The position numbers and the translations under genes are program-made. From positions 248,001 through 312,000 of the forward strand of contig NZ_JAGPXX010000001.1 of NCBI RefSeq assembly GCF_018070345.1: a stretch of 64,000 nt of DNA, given 5' to 3'. This DNA is from Streptomyces sp. F63 (lineage in GTDB: Bacteria > Actinomycetota > Actinomycetes > Streptomycetales > Streptomycetaceae). Positions 42,198-50,200 of this stretch are shown here, piece after piece. The first letter of the stretch is position 1. Each line of letters opens with the position of its first letter. The notes under the pieces were generated by a model. The model did not search any database and had not been told where the DNA came from. It saw nothing but the letters and a program-made list of their open reading frames with translations.

Positions 42198-42668
42198 CTA
42201 GATCCGCAGAACGGCCTGTCTACGGGCGTCCGCCGGCAGCCGCCCGGCGGCCGCCGGATCGCCCGGGGAGAGCTCGCCCGGCGCCGCGGCCGGGACGGCC
42301 CGGTCACCGGCGGGCGAAGGAGCGCACGGAGCCGCCGGCCCGGGGCTCTGCTGCGGCTGTCCGGGCAGGCACTCCGGCGCCGGATGGGAGGGGTCGCTGC
42401 CGTGACCCCCGCCGTGGCGCTCCGGCGAGGCCTCCTCGGTCACCCCGCCGGTTCCGGGCCCCGTCCCGCTCGCGGGGCTCGCAGGATCCGCGAGTCCCGT
42501 CGCGGCGAACGTGGGTGCCGGTGCCGGAAGGTGGCCCGTTACGCCGTCCGCGCTCACCGCGTGGACGTACACCACGCCGAACACCAGCACGGCCAGCCAC
42601 AGCACGCGCAGCGGTTCCGTCCAGGAACGGAAGCGCTGCGCGGCGAAAGGTGGCCGAGCCGTAATCAT
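42198..42668 (-). CDS. DUF6153 family membrane-anchored protein
   Basis: The 156-residue protein has a hydrophobic segment at about 22-42 (VLWLAVLVFGVVYVHAVSA), a disordered Pro/Gly/Ala-rich middle with several His (ERHGGGHGSDPSHP) and Cys (PECLPGQ, APCAPS), and a short basic, hydrophobic end QAVLRI. The size, single membrane segment and tail resemble the actinobacterial DUF6153 family. The ATG has AGGATC upstream; the sequence TAGGAT is also placed so that a leaderless transcript is possible. Function is unknown. Together with the next gene and the P-type ATPase it may belong to a metal-handling group. Confidence 0.7.
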   Translation of the reverse strand: MITARPPFAAQRFRSWTEPLRVLWLAVLVFGVVYVHAVSADGVTGHLPAPAPTFAATGLADPASPASGTGPGTGGVTEEASPERHGGGHGSDPSHPAPECLPGQPQQSPGPAAPCAPSPAGDRAVPAAAPGELSPGDPAAAGRLPADARRQAVLRI

Positions 42669-42999
42669 GCCGTGATCCTAGCGAGTTGACCGCTCCGGTA
42701 CCGCACTCTTCCGGTGAACGGCCGAGTGGCGACCCTTCACCGGCGGTGGGCCCGGTCCTTCCGGCGGTCCGCCGGAGAGCCCGCTGGTGTTCCCGGCCGC
42801 GGGGCCGCGGGGCCCGTCCGGTGGAGCGCGCCGCACCGGGCACACGGAACCGGTGAGCAGCCACCCTGGTCGTCCGGGATCCGTCCCCGCCCGTGCCCGC
42901 CGGAACGGGCGGTCCGGCCGCCACCAGGCCTTCGCTCCCCGGCCGCCACCGGGCCGGCGGGCCTCCTCGTGCCCCCGCCCCCGGTGCGGCCGGTACGGA
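42669..42999. other. Interval between the P-type ATPase stop and the DUF6153 start
   Basis: The 331-bp interval contains a short GC stem (TCCGGCGG/CCGCCGGA, 42760-42776) that could terminate the ATPase transcript, and the DUF6153 promoter. No gene is supported. Confidence 0.45.
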
Positions 43000-45435
43000 T
43001 CAGCCGCCGGCCCGTCCTCCGTCCCCCGGCAGCCGCAGCCGTTTCAGGGCCAGGGCGTTGAGAGCGACGATGACGCTGGAGCCGGACATGGACAGCGCGG
43101 CGATCTCCGGCCGGAGCACCAGGCCGAAGGCCGGCTCGAAGACCCCCGCCGCGATCGGCAGGGCCACGGCGTTGTAGCCGATGGCCCAGCCCAGGTTCTG
43201 CCGCATCTTGCGCAGGGTTCCGCGGCCGATGCGCAGGGCGGTGGGCACGTCGAGGGGGTCGGAGCGCATCAGTACCAGGTCTGCGGTCTCGATGGCCACG
43301 TCGGTGCCCGCGCCGATGGCGATGCCGAGATCGGCCCGGGCGAGAGCGGGCGCGTCGTTGACGCCGTCGCCGACCATGGCGACCTTCCGGCCACCGCGCT
43401 GCAACTCGGCGATCTTCGCGGCCTTGTCCCCGGGGAGTACCTCCGCGATGACGGTGTCGATGCCGAGTCGCCGCGCGATCCGTTCGGCCGTGGCCCGGTT
43501 GTCGCCGGTGAGCATCACCACCTCGACGCCCAGGGCGTGCAGTTCGCGCACGGCGGCCGCCGAGGTCTCCCGGGGCGCGTCGGCGATGCCGATCAGCCCC
43601 GCCACCCGGCCGTCGACGCAGGCGATGACGACGGTGCGGCCGGTGGCGGCCAGTTCCTCCCGCCGGGCGGCCACCGGGGCCAGATCGACGCCTTCCCGTT
43701 CGGCCAGGCGGCGGTTGCCGACCGCGACCCGGTGACCGTCCACGACGGCGGTCGCTCCGTGGCCCGGCACGTTCTCGAAGCCACGGGCGCTCGCGGGCGC
43801 CACGTCCCGGCTCTCGGCGTGACGGACGACGGCTTCCGCCAGGGGGTGCTCGGACTCCCGTTCCACCGCCGCGACGAGCCGGAGCAGCTCCTCCTCGCCT
43901 CCCTCCCCGGGCCCCGGTGCGGTGACGACGTCGGTGACCTCCGGTTCGCCCTTGGTCAGGGTGCCGGTCTTGTCCATGACCACGGTCCGGATCCCGGCGG
44001 AGACCTCCAGGGCCGCGGCGTTCTTGAACAGCGCGCCGCGGCCCGCCCCCAGTCCGGTGCCCACCATGATCGCCGTGGGAGTGGCCAGACCGAGGGCGTC
44101 CGGACAGGTGATGACCACGACGGTGATCGCGAAGAGCATCGCGGCGCCGAAGGTCCGGTCGGTGGCCAGCAGCCAGACGCCCAGAGTCGTCAGGCCGCCG
44201 GTCAGCGCGAGGAGGACGAGCCAGAAGGCGGCCCGGTCGGCCAGCCGCTGGCCGGGCGCCTTGGAGTTCTGCGCCTCCTGCACGAGCTGGACGATCTGGG
44301 CCAGCGCGGTGTCGGAACCGACGCGGCCGGCCCGCACGCGCAGCGTGCCGTTGACGTTGACGGTGGCGCCGACGACCGCCGAGCCGGGGGCCTTGTGCAC
44401 CGGCAGGCTCTCACCGGTGACCGTCGACTCGTCGACCTCGCTCTCGCCCTCCTCCACGGTGCCGTCGGCAGCGATCCTGGCACCGGGGCGGACCAGCAGC
44501 AGATCCCCCACCACGACCTCGGCCGTCGGGATCTCCACCGGCTCACCGTCCCGGACCACGAGCGCCTTGGGCGGCGCGAGATCCAGCAGGGTGCGGATGG
44601 CGTCGTTGGCGCCGCCCCGGGCGCGCATCTCGAACCAGTGCCCCAGCAGCACGAAGGCCGCCAGGACGGTGGCCGCCTCGTAGAAGACCTCGCCGCCGCC
44701 GGTCAGCGTGACGATCAGCGAGTACAGCCAGCCGGCGCCGACGGCGACCGCGACCAGGACCATCATGTCCAGGGTCCGCGCCCGCAGGGCCCGTACGGCG
44801 CCGCCGAAGAAGACCGTGCACGAGTAGAAGATCACCGGCAGGCTCAGCAGCAGCGCCCACACGTCCTGGCGCAGCCCGAACGGCACCGGGGCGTGCAGGC
44901 CGAAGACGTCCTCACCGATCGGGGACCAGATCACGATGGGGACCGAGAACAGCAGCGCCACCAGGAAGCGGTGGCGCATCCCCGCGACCATGGCCTCCAT
45001 GGAGATCTCGCCGCGGCCACCGTGGCCCATCACCTCCTGCGGGGGGCGGGGCCGCCCCTCGGCACCGGCGGGCGCCTCGCGCGCGCCGGCTCCGCCCGCG
45101 ACGCGCTCCACGGGAGTCCGTCCGGGATCGATCAGCGGATCGCAGATGTGGGAGGGGACGGACAGCCCGGCACAGTGGTATCCGCACTCGGTCACCCAGC
45201 GCCGCAACTCGGCCACTGATGTGCGTTCCCGGTCGAAGACGACGGTGGCCGTCTGCGCGACGGGGTTGGTCTCCACCTTCAGCACGCCGGGCCGGCGTTC
45301 CAGGACGGCGGTCACCGTGCTCTGCTGCGAGGCCCAGTGCAGACCGCCGACCTCCAGCACGACGGATCCGGTTCCGCCGCGGTCGCCGGCCGGGTGCCGT
45401 GCGGCGTCACGGCGCTCACGTGCCGGTCGGGACAT
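43000..45435 (-). CDS. Heavy-metal P1B-type ATPase with CPD motif
   Basis: The 811-residue membrane pump has the P1B layout: an N-terminal HMA-like domain (about 24-92), a linker, helices from about 155, the actuator loop [14 protein letters not shown] (335-348), the metal-site helix [11 protein letters not shown] (C444, D446), the phosphorylation site [10 protein letters not shown] (D488), the P1B-specific SEHPLAEAV and the hinge [10 protein letters not shown]. The HMA domain has lost its Cxx[11 protein letters not shown] replaces the usual GMxCxxC, though CGYHCAG and HICDP supply other cysteines just after it. The CPD instead of CPC, SPC or CPH leaves the metal uncertain; copper is a guess from overall similarity. 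The ATG follows AAAGG by six bases. Confidence 0.92.
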   Translation of the reverse strand: MSRPARERRDAARHPAGDRGGTGSVVLEVGGLHWASQQSTVTAVLERRPGVLKVETNPVAQTATVVFDRERTSVAELRRWVTECGYHCAGLSVPSHICDPLIDPGRTPVERVAGGAGAREAPAGAEGRPRPPQEVMGHGGRGEISMEAMVAGMRHRFLVALLFSVPIVIWSPIGEDVFGLHAPVPFGLRQDVWALLLSLPVIFYSCTVFFGGAVRALRARTLDMMVLVAVAVGAGWLYSLIVTLTGGGEVFYEAATVLAAFVLLGHWFEMRARGGANDAIRTLLDLAPPKALVVRDGEPVEIPTAEVVVGDLLLVRPGARIAADGTVEEGESEVDESTVTGESLPVHKAPGSAVVGATVNVNGTLRVRAGRVGSDTALAQIVQLVQEAQNSKAPGQRLADRAAFWLVLLALTGGLTTLGVWLLATDRTFGAAMLFAITVVVITCPDALGLATPTAIMVGTGLGAGRGALFKNAAALEVSAGIRTVVMDKTGTLTKGEPEVTDVVTAPGPGEGGEEELLRLVAAVERESEHPLAEAVVRHAESRDVAPASARGFENVPGHGATAVVDGHRVAVGNRRLAEREGVDLAPVAARREELAATGRTVVIACVDGRVAGLIGIADAPRETSAAAVRELHALGVEVVMLTGDNRATAERIARRLGIDTVIAEVLPGDKAAKIAELQRGGRKVAMVGDGVNDAPALARADLGIAIGAGTDVAIETADLVLMRSDPLDVPTALRIGRGTLRKMRQNLGWAIGYNAVALPIAAGVFEPAFGLVLRPEIAALSMSGSSVIVALNALALKRLRLPGDGGRAGG

Positions 45436-45768
45436 GGCCGGCCTTTCTTCCTCGTGCTCGTCGGCGGCGCCGGCCGGAGGGCCGCCGGGAAAGGTCCGGT
45501 GCCGTGCGCCGCGTACCGCCCGTGGCCCCTCTTTGTCCGGCGACGTCCCAGTGTGGGACGGCCACGCGCGTTTCCGGGCCGGTGACCCGCCGGGGCCGCA
45601 CTCCGTTCATCCCCCCGGGCGTGCATCCCCCGTGGACCGGTCCCGGCGATCGCCTTCGCACACGTCACCGCATGCCGACGCGGACGGCTCTCCGGTGCAC
45701 GCGTCCGCGGACACCGCCTCATGAGGTGCGTCGCGTCCGGGCGTCCGTGAACCGCCTCCGGAACGCGG

Positions 45769-45812
45769 AACGGGCCTCTCCCAGCGACTTTCGTCACTCG
45801 GAGAGGCCCGTT
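45769..45812. terminator. Long hairpin upstream of the P-type ATPase
   Basis: A perfect 12-bp stem (AACGGGCCTCTC with GAGAGGCCCGTT) with a 20-base loop lies between the monooxygenase and ATPase genes. It probably ends the biosynthetic transcript before the pump gene. Confidence 0.7.
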
Positions 45813-45877
45813 ACCGATACCTCGTGCGTGGGGCACCGACGAAATGCCCTGATCAGCGCTAAAATCACGCGGCCGAA

Positions 45878-45910
45878 GATCGTTTCCCGCGACCACGGAG
45901 ATCATTTCCC
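45878..45910. repeat. 11-bp direct repeat with 22-bp period
   Basis: GATCGTTTCCC (45878-45888) and GATCATTTCCC (45900-45910) are 22 bp apart, about two helical turns, as in binding sites of dimeric activators. No start codon lies close by. Confidence 0.5.
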
Positions 45911-46167
45911 ACCAAGCTGGTCAGCGGAGGCAGCCTCTCACCGCCCGTCCTCGCCTGGGCTAACGTGGACGATCAGTCGGACAGGCTCCAGTGTGGGCCG
46001 TCGAACCACTCCGCGACGAGGTTCCCCTTTGCCCCGCAGGAAGTGAAGGGCTCAGGTCGGCGGGACGGTGCGACGAGCCAGGGGAAGAACCGAACGTTTT
46101 GCAGCCCGTGAATGGCGCTCAACCCTTCGAGTTGGTTGGTGAACCCGCTGGGGACGGGACAGCGGGG

Positions 46168-47160
46168 TCACGAGGTTTCCCCTTGAGCGTGGCGCAGCGC
46201 GCGCATCGAGTGGTGCAGGTCCGCCTCTTCGGTGATCTCGTCCAGGATGAGGGTCGAGACTCCGAGTGCCAGGTAGCGCGCGAGCAGCTTGCCCACCTGT
46301 TCGTAAGTGCCGACGAGGTAGGGGCAGAAGGTCTTGTAGGCGCGGAACGGATAAAGCCAGTAGGTGTCCTTGGGCGCGTGCGACTGGAACGCGTCTCGGG
46401 AAAGGCCGAGGTGCCACTGCGATTCGACGGTCTCGGCCGCGATCTCGTGCACCTCCTCGCCCAGCGGGTCGGAGGGGAACCGCGCGTGGGCGACGGCCCA
46501 GGCCTCCTCGGCGGTATCGCGGGCGATGATGCCGAGGCGGAAGCCACTGTCGACGAGCGGCGTTCCCTCTCCGTATGCGCCGATCTCACGGGGATAGGCC
46601 AACCGGGTGACCCCGAGCCGCTGCTGAGCCGTGCGACAGGCGTCGGAGGTGCCGGAGACGAACACACCTGGCTTCAGACCGGGTTCGAGCGGCGGAGTGA
46701 CGGTCGCGTGACTCAGTCGGTAGAACTCGCCCTCGTAGGAGACCGGGCGGTCGCCGTCCAAGAGCTGCTGAACGATCTCCGCGTATTCCGTGAGCCGGTC
46801 GTAGCGCCGGTCGTGGTCGAGTCCGCAGCCGAGCTCCCGCAGGTGCCGGGGGAATCCGCCGATGACGTAGTTCAGGTCGACCTGGCGCTCCTGGAGGAAG
46901 CCGATGCTGCTGATCATCCGGGCCACGCTGAACGGGTGCATGTACACCGGGTTGACGGCCACGAGCGGCACGAACCGCACGGTGTTCTCGATGAGGAGCT
47001 GCGCGGCGGCCCACGGGTCGAGAAGGGTGTTGTCGCTGTAGACGAGCATGCCGCGGATGCCGGCCGCCTCGGCCCATTTGGCCTCCTGGATCAGGCGCTC
47101 TCTGAATTCCCACGGGGTGCGACCGGCCGCCGATGGGAAGGTCGTGTACAGGGTGACCAC
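46168..47160 (-). CDS. Luciferase-like (LLM) flavin-dependent monooxygenase
   Basis: The 330-residue protein belongs to the luciferase-like, FMN-dependent oxidoreductase superfamily, with the TIM-barrel elements EAKWAEAAGIRGMLVYSD, RFVPLVAVNPVYMHPF (substrate/flavin region), LNYVIGGFPRHL and YEGEFYRLSHATVTPPLEP. It resembles the LLM group often found beside NRPS/PKS genes, so a tailoring hydroxylation or Baeyer-Villiger-type step is likely; it needs reduced FMN from a separate reductase. The GTG at 47160 has GAGGT about 12 bases upstream. It is the last gene of the long minus-strand biosynthetic unit, 50 bp after the PKS. Codon use is slightly less GC-biased than neighbouring genes. Confidence 0.9.
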   Translation of the reverse strand: MVTLYTTFPSAAGRTPWEFRERLIQEAKWAEAAGIRGMLVYSDNTLLDPWAAAQLLIENTVRFVPLVAVNPVYMHPFSVARMISSIGFLQERQVDLNYVIGGFPRHLRELGCGLDHDRRYDRLTEYAEIVQQLLDGDRPVSYEGEFYRLSHATVTPPLEPGLKPGVFVSGTSDACRTAQQRLGVTRLAYPREIGAYGEGTPLVDSGFRLGIIARDTAEEAWAVAHARFPSDPLGEEVHEIAAETVESQWHLGLSRDAFQSHAPKDTYWLYPFRAYKTFCPYLVGTYEQVGKLLARYLALGVSTLILDEITEEADLHHSMRALRHAQGETS

Positions 47161-47210
47161 TTTTTCTGACTACCTCTTCTCCAGAGCACGGAATGACAGG
47201 GCGACTCGTG

Positions 47211-50200
47211 TCAGCTCGAACCGAGTCGGCGCAGTTCCTCCGCCAGCGTGCGCGGCGTCGGGAAGTCGAACATCGCTGCGATGCTCAGGTCGATACCGAA
47301 TTCCGCCCGCAGGTGCGACATCAGTTCCACGGCCGTGAGCGAGTTCCCGCCGAGCTCGAAGAAGTCGTCGTCCGGAGCGACGTTCCCGATGCCGAGCATG
47401 GCCGACCACAGGGCGGCCACCCGGTCGTCGACGCTCGCCGCGCGAGCAGCGGACGGGGCCGCGGCGAGGCCGGGGTCCGAGGCAGGCGCGGGGGTCTCGC
47501 CCCCGCTCGCCGCCGCCACCGCGGCCCACTCGGCCGGCGGCTCCGCGGCCGCGCTCGTGGCGGTCGGCGAACCTCCGCCCGGAACCGTCGTCACCGTGTC
47601 CCCGAGGGGCAGGGGCGCCTCCTCCCGGAACGGCCGCACGGCCACCTGCCGCGGAGTGTGGCCGCCCAACAGCTCGAAGAGCAGGTCGAGCCCCGTCTGC
47701 GGGGGGATGCCCTCCGGGCGCGGACCGGCCGGTGCCGCCGCTTCCTGCGTGTCGGCGCCGCCCAGTACGTCCCCGGTGATCCTACGCATCATGAACCCGG
47801 TGATCTCGGCCACGACCCGGCCGTCAGGCGCGATCAGTTCGATGTCCGCCGCGATCGTGTCCCGTGCCGAGTTCTTGCGGCGCACCTTGCTGAACAGCTT
47901 CGGCGGCAACTCCTCGTGGACGGTCAGCTCGCGGTAGAGGAACGGCAGGTGCGGGTCCTCGCGCTCGATGTCGCGGGCATAGGCGGTAGCGGCGTCCAGC
48001 AGCGTCGGGTGTACGGCGTGCTGTCCCGCCTCGGCAGCGAACTCCTCGGGCAGGGCCAGCGCGACCACGCGCAGCTCCCGGTCGGCGGAGGTGGTGCGGA
48101 CCTCCTCGACGGTGTGCCAGCGGGGCCCCAGGGCGAAGGCCAGCCGACCGGACTTCAACGCGGACGGACTGCTGTCCGGTACGGAGGCCAGCAGCGCCCG
48201 CAGGTCCACCCGGCGCCGTTCGGCGGTGGCCGGGCCGATCCGCCCGGTCACATGCTTCAGTACCGCGCCCGGTCCTCCCACCGGCGTCGAGGTGATGGTG
48301 AACGCGTGTCCGCCCGCCGGGTCCGGCGCGAACGCGATCTCCAGGCGGCGGACGGCCGGAACGGCGAGCGGGCGGAGGAAGACGGCGTCCGACACGCGTA
48401 CGGATCCCTCTGCGCCGCCCAGCACCTCGGAGCGGTACGCCCCGATGGCCAGGTCCAGGTACGCCGTGCCCGGCATGACGGGGGTACCGTCCATCCGGTG
48501 CTCGTCCAGGACGGGGAAGGCCTCGGCGCTGACGTCGACCGACCAGTGGACGCCGCCCTTCTCCGCGACCCTGCGGCGTTCGTCGTCGGCCAGGCCCTCG
48601 ACGGCCATGCCCACATCGGTCCACGACGGCCAGTTGATGCTCAGCAGCCGGTCGGCGTTGATCCGGGCGGAGCGGACCCAGGCGTCGAGGAAGGCGTTAC
48701 CCGCCGCGTAGTCGCCGCTGCCCACGAGTCCGTCGAGCGCGGCGCGGCTGGAGAACCCGACGAAGAAGTCGAGAGTGCGACGTCCCTCGAAGACCTCGCG
48801 CAGCGCGAGGGTGCCGGCCACCTTGGGGGCGAGCGTGCGCTGCGCACGGTCCCGGTCGGAGAACTGGACCATGGCGTCGCCGGCGATCCCGGCCAGGTGG
48901 AACACGCCGTGCACCGGGCCGTGTTCCTCGGTGACCTCGTCCACCACGGTCGTCAGCGCGGCGGTGTCGGTGACGTCACAGGACCGTGCCAGGACCACGG
49001 CGCCGAACTGCTCCAGTTCCTCCCGGGCGGCCCGGGCGAGCACACCGCCCCGGCCGAGCAGCACCAGTCGCGGACGCAGGCCGCTGCTCGCCAGCCCCTT
49101 GGCGACGGACAGGCCGAGGCCGCCGAGGCCGCCGGTGATCAGATAGACACCGCCCCGGCGGAGCGGATTCGCCTCCAGGGGCTCGGGCCGGTAGGGGGTC
49201 TCCACCGGAAGCCAACGGCGGTCCCCCCGCAGGGCGACCAGTCCGCTGTCGGGCCAGCGGCGCAGCTCCTGGACGGTCTCCTCCTCTCCCACCCCGGTGC
49301 CGAGGTCGATCAGGCGCGCGGCCGCCCGTGGGTTCTCCTTGGCCAGGGTGCGCACCAGGCCCGTCAGCATGGCGTGCGCGGCCTCGACGGGCTCGTCGCC
49401 GGAGACGTCCACGGACCGCTCGGTGACGACCGTGAGCGCGGGCTGGACGGAGCCCCCCAGCGCCCGGCCGGCCTGCCGGACGAGCTCGGTGACGGTGTGG
49501 AAACCGAGTTCGAGGGCCTGCTCCACGTCGGCGGCCGAGGCGGCGCCCAGCGTCCAGCCGTGCACGACCAGTTCCGGCACGGTCTGCCGATCGGCCAGGG
49601 TACCGAGCAGGGACCGTAGGTCCTCGGCGTGCGCCGGGCGGACGGTGAACCCGCCGGCCACCTCACCGAAGCCCTCTCCGGCCCAGACCGGGACGACGCG
49701 CAGTCCCGCCTGGCTCAGACGGGCGAGCAGGTCGACCGAGGCGGTGCGGTCGGCGGGCAGCAGGACGACGGCGTGGGTGCCCCCGCGGGTCCCCCGCGCC
49801 GGTTCCGGCCGGGCGGCGGACGGCGGCTCCTCGGTCCACCGCGCGATCGAGAAGGGGCTGACGACCTGCGGCTCGGCCGGCCCGGCCGGGAGGGCGGCCG
49901 GCACGGCGGCCGGCTCGGTGGCGCTCGGCCGGACGGCGTTCGGCTCCACCCAGTAACGCTCGCGCTGGTACGGGTATCCGGGCACCTCGGTGCGCAGCCA
50001 CGGCGTTCCGCCGTTCACCCCGTCCCAGGCGACGTCGTGTCCGTCGGTCCACACGGTGGCCAGTGCGTTCAGGACCGACCGGCGGTCGCCCGGGGACTGC
50101 ACGCGCCGCTGCGGCAGGGTGGCGGCGAGGACGTGGCCGCCGTCCTGCACCGCGGGGTGGCGCCTGGCGAGGGCGGTGAGCGTACGGCCGGGACCGACCT

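Larger units (their letters stand above)
45436..46167. other. Gene-free boundary between the P-type ATPase and the biosynthetic cluster
   Basis: This 732-bp stretch has lower GC than its surroundings, especially at 45820-45920, and no gene I can support. It holds a 12-bp-stem hairpin (45769-45812) and an 11-bp direct repeat with 22-bp period (45878-45910). It looks like the junction at which the NRPS/PKS cluster was joined to the chromosome, but no integrase, tRNA or target duplication is visible. Confidence 0.5.

Noticed and set aside
42787..45219. 810-codon plus-strand frame
   Set aside because: Antisense shadow of the P-type ATPase, with His/Gln/Gly-rich composition typical of reversed high-GC codons.
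45820..46167. Transposase remnant or tRNA attachment site at the cluster edge
   Set aside because: No inverted terminal repeats, tRNA-like fold or transposase-like codons could be recognised on either strand.
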